Shown piece by piece: positions 19,381-30,814 of a stretch of 33,080 nucleotides of DNA (position 1 is its first letter; each line of letters starts with the position of its first letter). Source of the stretch: Chara braunii. Its lineage: Eukaryota > Streptophyta > Charophyceae > Charales > Characeae. A model generated the notes under the pieces. It was not told the origin of the DNA. It did not search any database and saw only the letters and a list, made by a program, of their open reading frames with translations. A program made the translations under genes and the position numbers. The stretch spans positions 5,228,911 to 5,261,990 of the forward strand of contig BFEA01000012.1 in NCBI GenBank assembly GCA_003427395.1. Reading direction: 5' to 3'.

Positions 19381-20442
19381 TAGTCTTCGTATTGTAAGGT
19401 ACATCAACAAATGAAATAAATCCAAAACCAAACTCCAATGTTGAAAAACACCAAAAATTTGTCGACATTTTTTTTGTTGGTGGTCCGAACTGTATTGGCC
19501 ATAGCTCAAAACGCGGGCTGTGCATCCAATAAAAAGTCCTCTCTCCTTCCGTAATGATGCGACAACGCAGTTTGGCCAGCCACGTAAGTGTAGCAACCCC
19601 TTCAAATGGTAATCGTGTTACTCTGCAGTTGACCTTCGGCTTCTCCATTTGATGTGGTGTGGTCCACAAACTAGCAAGCAAGATTTGTCGCTTTCCAGCA
19701 CATCAGTCTATAGGCAACTGTACAACCCTAGTAGACAAGTCTTCAAATTCCACGGTTTACTCCCTCTTTACTGCCCCTAGCAAATAGAAAGAACCACTCA
19801 CTGGCCCCCAGGTACGTCTCCATGTCCGGTGGTTGGCCTGTTGCTCCAACAGGTAGGTCTCCGACTCCTTTGGCTTGCTGGCTATGCTGAGTAGGAATGA
19901 ATCTTCCGTTATCACTCGAGCAGGTGTCTCATATCACTATTTGGTCCATTCCTTCACCCCGATTCATCTGCCCTTTCACCGACCGTTCAATTACCACCGC
20001 GTGCACACAGATGCTGATTAAGCAGGCTATTGACTTAGCCAGGTGAGTGTTCTGCCTCCTTTCTCTCCCTCGATGCACGCGCTGACTACTATTACTACCG
20101 CGCCACTAGCAGCCTACGAACTGACAGCATCCTGCAGATGTCTGCGGCATCAACCGGAGCGCAAGAAGATGTCGATCTTGTAGGTCACTGCCAAGACCAA
20201 GTACACGTCCTCACCCCGGGCCCATCAGCCTCATCTCCCCGTTCAAGATCCCTCTTTCTCTTTGCACCTGGCCAGCTATTCGACCAGATTTATTTGCTCA
20301 CGTCGTGTTCATGTAGGAAAACAAGACTGACGCTGCACAATGCCACCACTGTGGGCGGCAACACCATGAGGCCGGGTTGTATGGCGAAGGCGATCAACGA
20401 TGGCAGCACTTAAATCACAAGGAAAGACGAACCCTGTTACTA

Positions 20443-20522
20443 CAAAGGAGAAGACTGCCCCGTTCAAAGAAGGAGCCTACCGCAAAGGAGAAGACTGCCT
20501 CGTTCAAAGAAGGAGCCTACCG
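20443..20522. repeat. 40-bp tandem duplication
   Basis: Two adjacent copies (20443-20482 and 20483-20522) of a unit beginning CAAAGGAGAAGACTGCC differ at a single base, C or T. Confidence 0.9.
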
Positions 20523-21597
20523 CCGACAAGGAGCGACCGTGTTGGACGAGGGCGACACGGGGACAAAAAGGACGATTACTCACATCAGTACTATAGCGAA
20601 CGCTAATACGGAGAGCGAGCATACTATTCGCAAAGTGCAGTGCGCCATATGAGAATGAATCTTCAGCTAGAACGCGGATAAATGCATTCTCTTCGTAAAA
20701 CCCCCCTTTCCCTCTTTTGTTTTCGCCACGCATAACGCAACCCCTACCCCTTTACTTCTAACCTACTCACACAAATACCAATCCGCCTTCACTAAGCAAC
20801 TCGCCCCACTTTAAAACCCTCTCCTCCCACTTTACTTTGTCTGATTCTGTAGAGAATCGGACGAGATATCGAACTTCTACTATTGCCATGCTCACTTCCT
20901 GTTACTTTCGTGTGTTCTTTCTCTCTACTGACTCTCTCTACACTAACCTTCTTCTCATACTGTCTTCGCCAGTCGATTCGTCAGGTCTTTAACCCCCGAA
21001 TCGTATTTTTCCTTACTCAAATCTGTTCACAAATGAGGAATACATATGTCTGTTTCGTCCTTTTTTCCCTCTCCTCCTCTATATCTTCGTGCAACTCCTT
21101 CTAACTAACTCCTTTTCTACTCACTTTTCTTCAGTTTTTTCTTCAGAATCGGGGTCGCCCACCCTGACCCCCCCCCATTAAGATCCTCCCCCACTCGTTT
21201 TCGACGAGAAATGAGTAAGATCGGAGTTTTCTACCTCTCTTCCTCTTTGTTTCCACCATCTCCACGCACAACTTTCTCCATTTAACTTCAACTCTACTAA
21301 CTTTTCTCTAGAACTAATGTCAAATTCTGGTTCGCCTGGCCAAACAATGTCAGAAATGGATCTTCATTCACTCGTTTCAATTGAGGAACGGGCGAGTTAT
21401 GAATCTTCTAGCTTCGCCCAACTCGTTTTCATCACCTCCTTCATCGACTGTGTCTGACGCATATCTGCGTCCAGATTCACTCGATGCTTCTTCCACCACG
21501 CTTACTACTCCGCCAGGGCAATTTCAAACAACACAGCAGCTGCATTCGACTGCCTGACACAGTGAGTCTTCCGAGAGAGTCAGCTACAAGACATCTC

Positions 21598-21860
21598 GAT
21601 TAGTCGATTGCCTCTATACCTGGGTCCGACGAACGATCCACACATAAGTAGCGCTGAGAATCCCCACGAAAGTCCCCTCTCCATGACTCAGTCATGCTTT
21701 CTCAATAACACTGTCTCACATCTCCAGCTATCCGGAGAGAAAGTTCGAAGGGAATCAACTACTAGATGGTTCGAGTAGCCCTCTGCCCCTATGCCCAGCC
21801 CGACAATCGATCTGCAGCAGTGCCGTTGAGAATCTCTACAGGGAGTTTCCCCTTACCCAC
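21598..21860. repeat. Diverged tandem duplication, period near 170 bp
   Basis: About 21598-21690 and 21766-21860 can be aligned through shared phrases (GGTTCGAGTAG-like start, CCTCT...CC.ATG/C, CCGAC.A.CGATC, GTTGAGAATC, CCCCT). Divergence is high and the edges are uncertain. Confidence 0.45.
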
Positions 21861-22465
21861 CCTGCTCAAGTAGAGCTAACCACCCTTACGGGTCTTCAAC
21901 GGGCGAGCTCACATGCCTCTCATAGCAGCCCATATTGTTGAGAGCGAGGGCCTATTGCAAGCCTGCAACGTGAGCCCTGGCGAAGAAGGTCCCGGTGCAG
22001 ATCTTGGTGGTCATAGCCAATAATATTCAAATGAGAACTTTGAAGACTAAGTGGAGGGGGGGGGGTCCTATGTGCGCATTCCGGTCATAGTACAGTTGTA
22101 GACTCCTCCACAGTGCCCTGGGCCGCTCTATCCAGATACAGTTCGTTGTTGTCCGGTACCAGTGGGCATACTCACACATAAACCTCTCGCTACAGACTCG
22201 CAGTTGCCAGACGGTGTTCTGCAAAGACTTCCGCCACTTAATTTTTCTTCCACCTTGTGGGCTGAGTCGCCCACCGACTCTCATACACGGTTACCTTTTC
22301 GGTCCGTGTTTCAAAACAGGCAAGATAGAGGAATTTCGTTGGCATTTCGAGCACACAGGAACCCGCAGGTCAACCAAAGGAGGCGTGCGCTCAAGGTCCT
22401 CAACTGTCGTGATAGCCCCTAAATTTGGCGCCACGTGTGATTCAAGGAACGCCGGAGCAAAGAAC

Positions 22466-22500
22466 TAATAATAATAATAATAAATAATAATAATAAAATA
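22466..22500. repeat. (AAT)n microsatellite
   Basis: About ten imperfect TAA trinucleotides. Confidence 0.9.
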
Positions 22501-22750
22501 TTTAGGGAAATTTAATCGTCAGAAAGCGACGGTCGATGAAAAGGAACCACTAATACGGCTCCAAACCTACTGAAGGCAAAACCAATGGGGAATACCCCAA
22601 CCGGGCCCTCAACCCCTCGGCCCTTCGCGCTGCTTTAATACTCTTGCGTCACCTCCAGTTGGTCACGATTCCTAAATCTCCCGAATGATAAGTCCGACAC
22701 CGTAACCAATAGTGTTCGGCCCAAGGCTGAGCCTATCACTAGCGGGAACC

Positions 22751-22790
22751 TATATAAGCGGGTATCACGCGGTTCGTGGACCTATAAAAG
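22751..22790 (+). promoter_or_regulatory. Pair of TATA-like boxes
   Basis: TATATAAG (22751-22758) and TATAAAAG (22783-22790) lie in an otherwise GC-balanced stretch (22500-22900), followed by a cytosine-rich leader-like region. This could be a promoter or a retroelement U3 region. No open frame follows, so the transcribed product, if any, is unknown. Confidence 0.3.
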
Positions 22791-24387
22791 TGTATCAAAG
22801 CAATTTTCCTTGGCTTGCCCACTAAATCCACGACCGCAAAACTCCACACCTTCCGCGCGCCTTTCCTCTCGCATACTCTGACCATTGCTCAACGTCGCAT
22901 TGTCGTGGTCGCTGTCCTCCACGTGAGCACGCAAGTCACAACCAAGCAAACCAATAAAGAAAACGAAATCTTTTAATTATAGTTTAATTCAAAAAACAAA
23001 AAATTGGTCGACAACCATGCCAACCTTACGATCATCAATAGAGAAAAAGATCAAACGCACCTTAAGCTTGCGCGCCCATACACTCTCTACCTCTAGTCAA
23101 CCACTCAGCCGACGCAATTGAAACACAGTCGCGACTGGCACGACACACTTAGTCTTTAAACCAAACTCGTTTTTCGTCACTTGCAAAAACTAGGGTGGAT
23201 ACCCTTGTAAGGGTATTCACACCGACACTGCCATATTGTGCACATGTTGTTTTTGTTGCACTAATAAACTGAGTTTGCCTAGGGTATCACTAATCGTTGT
23301 TGAGTTCACTACGTTTTATGAGGCTTTGCTGAAGACTTTACGTGCAACTTTCATTGCATACGGCTCTCCAAGTAAATCTTGCAAGGTCGTACTCCCCAAT
23401 TAAGATTCAGAACTTCTCGTTAGCGCCTTCTCTTCGATCCTTTGATAGGGTCGAGTCCCACGGGAAATGGAAAGTGGAAAAGAGAAACGTTTGAAAACCT
23501 TAGCAACATTATTCAATTTTGGAAGCCTTGCTGTCATGCACGGTTTGTTGAGCAATGTCATGTTTTTGTTTTGTGTCGGAACGCTTTGCTTGCATTCTTA
23601 ATAAAACGCAGGGGGTGTGCTCTACTTTAACACATACTTTCTCAACTTCATAGTAGCAGTTTAATGAAAAGTGATGACACATCGGTAAGGAGTGATCAGA
23701 CGCTTCACAAGGGTTACTGCAGCAACTTAGAAGTTCGTTTAGGAGAGGTTGTTTTGCGTTTTCATTGGTGATTCACCGTCCTTGTTGCATTCGGGCCATC
23801 ATTGCGAGACCCTCAAGCGATTGAAGATTGCAAGACCCTCTCACGCGAGTTTGTGAGCACCTCTCTTGTATATGCGAGACTCAATGACCTCTACCTCTGC
23901 TCTTCTTACTCTAAGTCTAGTCCGAGGTTACAAGAGGAAGGCGGCAGGCGAGATTGCAACCCGTAGGATAATATCAAAGTTTTGTTGGGAGTTTACCTAC
24001 TGATTGCGGGAGCTCTGCCAGAGCCCAGGCAGGGTTCTGCCAATGGAGGCAGGGAACATTCAGGTATACGATCGATTTACACGTGTGATCTCATCCCTTA
24101 AACCGTACTACTCTCTATCTGTTTAAAAGTATGATCGATAAAACTTATTACTTTTGTTTGTTTTTATTTCATGACTTTATCTGAAAAGCTAATTAATTAA
24201 GTATGCATGAAAATTCAGATTTATTTGTGTGAATGCAGATAGAATGAATTGGGGGGAAGGTGGGAGGAATGTTGTTTTGCTTATGTTCGACCGGGTCAAC
24301 CAAAAACTGAGTCCATTCCGAGTACATAGACTTGGTGCGGTGTTTCTTTTTTTATGTTGGACTACTTGCTTGGCTTTCATAGGCTAG

Positions 24388-25260
24388 GACGCTTCATAAG
24401 TTGGACGGCCCGGTCACATGTTTTTTTTTGGGTTTCTGAATGGAGGATGGGACCTGTAAGTTGGGTACTCAGAATCCTTGCTTTTTTTTGTTGTTGGATA
24501 AAGTTTGACACATTCTAAGTGCGTGTGTCCAGTTCTATGTTTATTTATAAGGGGGACAAATGGAAAGGTTAGTCACAACATACATTTGTATGACCAAGTC
24601 ATGGATCGTGAATATAAGTAAAACCAGAGTATAAAATTTGATATATTTATTTATGTATTATATCATCGACAGGTTGGAAGCCATAAGTTAGAAGATGTAG
24701 CCATGTAAGCCAGTAGAAGATAAAACAGAAAAAAAATAAGATTCAGATTATAAAATTGCGAGATAACCTGGACAGGCTGGACTCATCCATAAGTTGGGTA
24801 GTTTGGTCTTATACTCATGATAACACAAAGGCAGAGAGATAATATAAATTTGACTATTTTTTTAAACATAATTGAGACTTGGTTGGGGATCTCCATAAGT
24901 TGGAGTAACTTGGTTATTCAACTAAAGAGAGAATGAAGTTGTGATCTTATTTGTTCAATGTAGTTGTGTTTCGGAGACTGGGCGAACTCATAAGTTGGAG
25001 GTTGTTCAGTCATACGCATATGTTATATATCTAAGCAGGCTCGACTACCCATAAGTTAGGATGATGGTTCTACGCTATATGTCATTGTTTGGGATGACTA
25101 GATACACATAAGTTTGTGTGTTCTAGTTGTAAGTCTTTTGTCGGTTGTTCAAGCAAAGACTGAACCTCTCATAAGTTGAGGCGGCTCAGTTATTTGTGTA
25201 TGTCAAATGTTCAGGTTTATCAATCTCACCATAAGTTGGTGCGGTCTGGTAATATGCCTT
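24388..25260 (+). repeat. CATAAGTT hairpin-unit array, left arm
   Basis: CATAAGTT occurs at 24395, 24788, 24894, 24989, 25050, 25107, 25170 and 25230, the last five spaced about 60 bp apart. The core is constant, while the flanks differ between units yet pair with each other: CTCC/GGAG (24894), CTAGA..CACA/TGTG..TCTAG (25107), ACTGA.CCTC/GAGG..TCAGT (25170), CACC/GGTG (25230), GACT/AGTC (24989). Each unit can therefore fold into a small stem-loop with the same loop. Function is unknown. Confidence 0.8.
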
Positions 25261-25290
25261 ATATCGATTGTTTAAGCATAAGCGAGAAAT

Positions 25291-26128
25291 GGTTAACGGG
25301 TACATATATTTTCAGGTCTCCTTTCCATGCAGTCAGCCACTTTAGGTTACTACACCACTTTCAGATTCTGCGTGGATCTATACATGGGGTTGTCTGAAAC
25401 CGCCTTCAGGCAGTTCAACCACTTCAAGTTGATACACCATTTTCAAATTGCCTACAAATTTATTGTAAATGGTGGGATGGGGGTACCTGAAACCTCTTTC
25501 AGAAGCGTCGACCACTTCAGCAGTTTCAGGTCCCCACCTGAAATTCCTGAAATGACATGAAGTGGCTGAAGCTTCTGAAAGGGGTTTCATATACCCCCGT
25601 CCAACCATTTGGATGAAGTTACCTGAAACCCCTTTGAGAAGTTTCAGCCACTTCAGCGGTTTCAGGTCCCCACCTAAAATTCTTGAAATGACCTGTAGTG
25701 GTTGAAGCTTCTGAAAGGGGTTTCAGGTACCCCCATCCAAATGGTTGGATGGGGGTACATGAAACCCCTTTCAGAAGCTTCAGCTACTTCAGCGGTTTCA
25801 GGTCCCCACCTGAAATTCATGAAATGACCTGAAGTGGTTGAAGCTTCTGAAAAAGGTTTCAGGTATCCCCATCCAACCATTTGGATGGGGGTACCTGAAA
25901 CCGCATTCAGAAGCTTCAGCCAATTCAGCAGTTTCAAGTCTCTACCTGAAATTCCTGAAATAACCCGAACTGACGGAAAAAACAGGCAGAAAAAAAAAAA
26001 AAAAAAAAAAAAATTGTCCTGTAAACCACCCGAAACTTCTGAAATGACCTGAAGTGTCTTCAGGCCATTTCAGCGGTTTCAGACCACTTCAGAATCTTTC
26101 ATTCCAAAATTTCAAGCGGTCGTTAACC
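25291..26128. mobile_element. Palindromic insertion in left arm (MITE-like hairpin array)
   Basis: Absent from the matching place in the right arm (about 30930-30995), so it is an insertion. It starts GGTTAACG (25291) and ends CGTTAACC (26121-26128), a short inverted terminus. The interior is three to four units of about 132-138 bp, each nearly a perfect hairpin: GGATGGGGGTACCTGAAACC on one side, GGTTTCAGGTACCCCCATCC on the other, with CTGAAG/CTTCAG motifs between. Unit boundaries fall near 25610, 25744 and 25884. An A24 run (25990-26013) lies within. No target-site duplication is seen and no protein is encoded. Confidence 0.6.
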
Positions 26129-26145
26129 GCGAGTGGCATAAGCTA

Positions 26146-26290
26146 CTCACGTCATAAGTTGGTGTGATATAACCATACACCTTACGTTTACTTGTTCTAC
26201 CAGGCTAGGACACCATAAGTTCGTGTGACCTAGTCATACAATTTGACAAGTCAGTCACATCAATAAGTTGGGTTGTTTGATTTTATGCCT
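26146..26290 (+). repeat. CATAAGTT hairpin units continued after the insertion
   Basis: Cores at 26153, 26214 and 26262 (the last AATAAGTT). The 26214 unit pairs CTAGG.CAC with GTG...CCTAG. These units are collinear with right-arm units near 30930, 30871 and 30822. Confidence 0.75.
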
Positions 26291-28693
26291 TAGGTAAGAA
26301 AATGTAAAAAGGTAATAATGAGAGACTTAAACAAACTATGTGATCTAGAAAGGAACTTAAGGGTTGGCAAGAGATGTTATTACCCTCATTTGTGTATGCT
26401 TTGGGGGGTTATCTTTGAGATATTTTTTTTATACCTTAGTTGCTTTAGATACTCACCGAGTGTTGGAGCTATAAGTAGGTAAGATGGATGATGAAAAAGA
26501 AGTTTGGGATAAAATAAGATTGTCCTTATAAGAAGTTATGACTAGTGGTAGCTCACGATACCATCTCCAAAGAAGGATCACGTAGACTATCTCTAGTTCT
26601 AACTGTCGAGTGAGTGTCAGAAGTTAGTCCCATGTATAATTGTATTTTGCTTTTGCATTTTCATCTTTGTATAAATTATGATATTTTCTTCTTTTACGGG
26701 AAGCCCTGCCAAAATTTTTAGAAACCCTAAAAATAATCGTCATGTTTAGACTCTTGAAAATTTTGAAGAGATATTTTTTTTAATGGGAAACACTGCCAAA
26801 GTTTTGTAAAATTTAAAGAGTTAGATTATTTTCTGCTAAGAGAAATATGTCACTCCACCCTGTTTTGGGAAAATGTTGCCAGAGTTCTCGATAACTTTTG
26901 AGGAAGGTAAGGTAGAGGTTAAAAAAGAAGTTAGGTTTGGGATACAGTTTACTTTTTTTTTTTTTTTTTTAATAGTATTTGGTTCCTTTTGACCTGCATT
27001 GTGATCCAGATTTACGTAGTCGATTGAAGGTTTGATTCGTTTAACCAGATCATTTTGATAACAAATCAGTTTCCGACTCAACTCTAATTCATTTTCGCTA
27101 TTCAACCTAAGGTCTTACCCCATGTAGATTGGAATATTTCTTCTGGGTTTTACCCATAATTTTATTAAATAATTATTTAAAATGAACTGAGTGTGTTTTG
27201 TTTTTTGTTGGTTGGACAAACGTTGGGGCTTGTGTGGATCAGGCAAAGGGGTGTGAGTGCAAAGAGTGGTTATAGCTGACCTCGTGTCCCGTTTGCTCTA
27301 TCAATGTGGATCTTTGATGTTATTGCAGGTATGTTCTGTGAGTTGAAATCCTGATTTGATTTTGTCTATGATTATATATATATATATGTATATATATTTG
27401 AAGGAAGTCACGCTGTGATTGTGAGAATGATCGTCTTCTATCTCATAACTTTTTATTTATGTTTCTTGTGTTTCCATGACACATCGAGACCGTGCATAGT
27501 GATTAAATAGTTTTGAATATCAGAGGAAAGAATAATTTATTTATATCCTTTACTTCTTCGATTTTTCATAGTTGTACGATGAAGTCCGTGGAGGTCATCA
27601 AAGTCAAACCCCTTTACCTCTTTCTAAACCTTGGAAGATGAAGCTCGTTTCCAAGGCCATAAGTGTGGACCGCCACAAATGGTCGGAGTCTGTCTACCAC
27701 TCATTCTCCACAGGGTGCAGAAGAGGGTAAAACTCTCAACTGCTTCCGATTGTCGAGCGTCAAGAGATTAGTCCCTTAAGACGCATATCAGTCAACACTT
27801 GAGTGTCGAAGGTGACCCTCGAGACCACTGAGGGTCATGGGATTATGGGTACTACATAATATGTCATCACTACGACTGCTTGCGCATTCATGCATGGCTA
27901 GTCGATAGTACCAAAGTTTTTGTCACCATGATATTTATCCAGAGCCTCTCGCACGATACTTATCTGTTTCGGTTAATAAAAGTTATGGGTCAAGTGTGGA
28001 AAAAGGGGCTAGGCGTGATTTACGTGCGAAACTAAAATATTGTTTTCGTGAGATGTGTCGTGTGGTTAGATTTAACCATCCTAGTTGACTGATGTAGGAT
28101 CGCGCTTGAGAGATCAGCGCCTCGGACGACGATTCTCGCACAGGTCTGATTCGGGCGTTAACCGCTCGTGCCCCGTATGCTACAACGAACGAGAAACGCC
28201 CTCGGTCGGGCCACCTCTGCGATTGCATACGAAAAACCTTCGCATGTGGTGGGTAGCTCGGCGGGGATACACATACCCAAGGGATGGTGATAGCTCCTAC
28301 GGGTGGAGGTAAGTTGTACCTCACGTGACCCTATCCCGTCGTAGGGGTTCGTGAGAGGTATGGCTGGCGCACTCGGTCTGAGTGGCAACGCTATACAACG
28401 AAGTCCTGCAAATCTTGAGTGACGTGGCCGGGAGGGTCCCCCTGCGGGACCGATGCGCTCGACAGCGCGAGTTCTGATACATCCATCCCACAAATTGTTT
28501 TCCCCGGGGTCCGATCCTGCATCAACATATTAAAGGGTTTGCGTCCTACCGTATTAAGCTGGACACACGCTCGATCTAGAGGTGGGCGACAACCTTTTGA
28601 GAGGTGGGAACGGACAAAAATCCGTTAGGCTACAAGCAGGATACCTACTCAGATGCAACGTTTCAAATAGAAGGTCTGCTCTTATTGCTTCAG

Positions 28694-28824
28694 TTTTTTT
28701 TTTTTTTTTTTTTTTTTTTGGCCACACCTTCGTGTTTTTCCTCTTTTTGCACTTTTCATGCAGATCAACAGTCCTAGAATCATAGCTACAGTCCCGAAAT
28801 TCTGGGACAAGGTCCCACATTTGT

Positions 28825-28868
<44 letters not shown>
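28694..28868. repeat. Two long poly-T runs, 26 and 41 nt
   Basis: T26 at 28694-28719 and T41 at 28828-28868, followed by shorter runs at 29221-29237 and 29308-29321. On the minus strand they read as poly-A and could be tails of retroposed sequences. I could not delimit a retroposed body. Confidence 0.9.
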
Positions 28869-28869
<1 letters not shown>

Positions 28870-28873
28870 GTTC

Positions 28874-28899
28874 CGCGTTCGATCGAACGTCCGAACGCG
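28874..28899. repeat. Nested palindromes CGTTCGATCGAACG
   Basis: The 14-bp perfect palindrome at 28876-28889 lies inside the inverted pair CGCGTTCG (28874-28881) and CGAACGCG (28892-28899). CG-rich DNA continues to about 28975. Confidence 0.85.
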
Positions 28900-29434
28900 T
28901 CGAGAGGGGGTCCCAAACGTTCGGGCGTTCCGGTTCGGGTGTTTGGCCCGTCCCGAACGCCGGCAACCCTGCCGATAGCTATATTTTGGGTCTGCATTTT
29001 ATCCACGTTAAAAAAAAATAATTTAACGGTGGGGTTTGGACGCCAACAACGAACGTCAAGGCTGCACTGGTGAAAGTGTCAGTAGACTTAATTACGACGG
29101 ACTGTTTTTTCCACTTTGTGGAGATATGTTGTCAAAATGTTTCAGCGTCGACAACTATGATTTTGTAGCATTATGTTGAGAAAATTGTGGCTTGTTGAAT
29201 GGTACTAAGTGGAAAAGAAGTTTTTTTTTTTTTTTTTGCACGTCGACGTTATATTAGGGTGAAGTGCAGTGGAACAGTCATGGTGGCGCGGCGAGCGGTG
29301 AGGTCCGTTTTTTTTTTTTTTCGTAGTACTGATGAATTTTGTGAGGTGTAGTGAATATGTCCGTGTTGACCAGCGTAATGGACCAGGTTCTCAAGATTGA
29401 GCGGCACACTATTGTTTTTGGTACACACGCATAC

Positions 29435-29560
29435 CACTTGTGGTCAATAGGACCCCGAAAATTCGCCGAAAGAGAAAAAGAAGCTTGTTAGCGAAAGGTT
29501 AGTGAATTCGCTAAAAAAAATAACGAAGTTGTGGTTTATGATGTCAAAGAGGAAATGCCC
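29435..29560 (-). repeat. End module, copy 3 (inverted)
   Basis: Starts CACTTGTGGTCAATAGGACC. Its reverse complement matches the ends of the modules at 12639 and 14674 (AACCTTTCGCTAACAAGCTT and TTCGNCGAATTTT...GGGTCC..TTGACCAC are shared). It leads into an 82-bp sister satellite, as the other modules lead into the 91-bp satellite. Confidence 0.75.
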
Positions 29561-29640
29561 ATTCACGAGTTCGTGTTTTACAAATGATGAAATCTTCTAT
29601 TTGAAAGGAGTACAAGTTATAGTTAATCATGAACACTCTA

Positions 29641-29840
29641 AAAACGCACTTCGACATTTCATAGTTTTACTTAGTCATTTTTCATGCTTATATCCCGACG
29701 TGCGTTCGGGATCAGGTCACAGAAAATGCGCTTCATGATTTCAAGATTTTACTTCGTCGTTTGATGTGCTTATATCCCGACGTGCGTTCGAGATTTCATC
29801 ACAAAAAATGCGCTTCGGGATTTCGGGATTTTACTTAGTC
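29641..29840 (-). repeat. 82-bp sister satellite, about 2.4 units
   Basis: Units start at 29641, 29723 and 29805, an exact 82-bp period. The phrase GCTTCGGGATTTCGGGATTT, followed by TACTTAGT, corresponds to the minus strand of the 91-bp unit. TATCCCGACGTGCGTTCG corresponds to its ATCGGGATATA part. Confidence 0.8.
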
Positions 29841-30187
29841 ATCAAAGGATAACAAAACAACGATCTTTTGTATGATAAGGCTAAGCAAATAGAGAAGTCA
29901 ATCGAATGCATAGACTTGAATCATAGTAAAAGTAAAAAAGGATCATTACTACGTTTCAAACAAATGAAGGACATGCTCAATTTCGTAGCTTAAATCCTCT
30001 ACTATGTCGTAAACCGACTTGTTATCAAAGGATAACAGAACAACGATCTTTTGTAGGATCAGGCTAAACAAATAGAGCAGTCAATCGAATGCATAGACTT
30101 GCATCAAAGTAAATGTAAAAAATTATCAATATTACGTTTTAAACAAATGGAGGACATGCTCAATTTTGTAGCTTAAATCCTCTACTA
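29841..30187. repeat. 164-bp tandem duplication, period 183 bp
   Basis: 29841-30004 and 30024-30187 both run from ATCAAAGGATAACA to AAATCCTCTACTA with few differences and are separated by about 20 bp. No open frame. It marks the junction between spacer and right arm. Confidence 0.9.
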
Positions 30188-30814
30188 ACTCATCTCTCAC
30201 CTTCCTCTAATTGGTATCAGGAGTTATTTGAAATTTCGGCAACACCTCCCCTGACAGGGTGGAATGTCAAATATTTCATAGCAAAACCTAATCGAACTCT
30301 CCAAATTAAAAAAAAAATCAGCAGCGCTTCCTATATGAAAAATGTTTTTCCATAATTTTCACGAGCCGAAAAATGACTCTCTTTTAAATTTGTAAAAATT
30401 TTGGCACCGCTTCCCGTAGGAAAAAGAGGCTGGCAAAATTTATACAAAGCTGAAAATGAGAACGCAAAGTACTTGGGATTAACTTTTGACGCTCACTTGA
30501 TAATTAAAACCGAAGATAGTCTTCACAATTCTTCTTTGAAGATGGTATCGTGAGCTAACATTAGTCATAACTTCTAGTAAGGTGAGTTGTGTTTTTTCCC
30601 AAACTTCTCTTGCATCATCAATCTTATTTACCTATAGCTCGAGCACTCAGCGAGCATATAAAACGACTAACCTGTCGAAAGAATATCTCAAAAGATAAAA
30701 CTAAAAAAACACACACAAGTGAACACAACAACGTCTCTCCCCAACCCTCAAGTTATTTTTTAAATCACATAGTTTGTTTCAGTCTCACGTTATTACCTTT
30801 CCGCATAGGATCAG

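Larger units (their letters stand above)
19381..22465. other. Long stretch without a defensible gene
   Basis: The left part (to about 20140) is mixed. From about 20640 to 21300 it is pyrimidine-rich on the plus strand. Short hairpins occur (GATTCT/AGAATC near 20845, CTCGT/ACGAG near 21197). Frames of up to 105 codons lack domains. One plus-strand frame near 20320-20650 contains CHHCGRQHHEAGLY, which fits a zinc knuckle except for Tyr at the last cysteine; I regard this as weak. No LTR pair was found around it. Confidence 0.4.
23540..26945 (+). repeat. Left arm of giant imperfect inverted repeat
   Basis: Segments match the reverse complement of 30187 to about 32900 in the same outside-to-inside order. 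Examples: GAGGCAGGGAACATTCAGGT near 24045 with GAGGCAGGGAACATACAGGT (minus strand, near 32450); TTCTATGTTTATTTATAAGG near 24534 with its counterpart near 31650; GCTCACGATACCATCTCCAA near 26551 with its counterpart near 30545; ACGGGAAGC...TGCCAAAATT near 26697 with 30400. Identity is about 75% by eye. The outer edge is not sharp, and similarity may start further left. The arm contains the CATAAGTT units and one palindromic insertion (25291-26128). Confidence 0.85.
26946..29434. other. Spacer of the giant inverted repeat, left part; no gene recognised
   Basis: The stretch begins at a T18 run (26953-26970) and includes (TA)n at 27373-27397. From 27580 to 28640 it is GC-balanced and rich in short perfect hairpins: CCTTGGAA/TTCCAAGG at 27629-27656, TGACCCTC/GAGGGTCA at 27813-27837, GGTCCC/GGGACC at 28435-28451 and GCGCT/AGCGC at 28455-28468. 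The minus-strand 113-codon frame (27983-28324) has no known domain. From 28680 to 29330 it is dominated by T runs. Confidence 0.45.

Noticed and set aside
20320-20652. Degenerate zinc knuckle CHHCGRQHHEAGLY as evidence of a Gag gene
   Set aside because: The last cysteine is Tyr, the rest of the frame is low in domain content and a 40-bp tandem duplication lies inside it; too weak to call.
22400-22450. TTTGGCGCCACGTG as a possible retrotransposon primer-binding site
   Set aside because: No LTR end (CA) directly before it, no second LTR found and no gag-pol sequence in the neighbourhood.
23440-23470. GGGTCGAGTCCC resembling a tRNA T-arm
   Set aside because: No acceptor, D or anticodon arms can be placed around it.
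29329-29460. CTGATGA at about 29329 as a possible third hammerhead
   Set aside because: No GAAA at a proper distance, no stem II and no cleavage triplet with pairing flanks.
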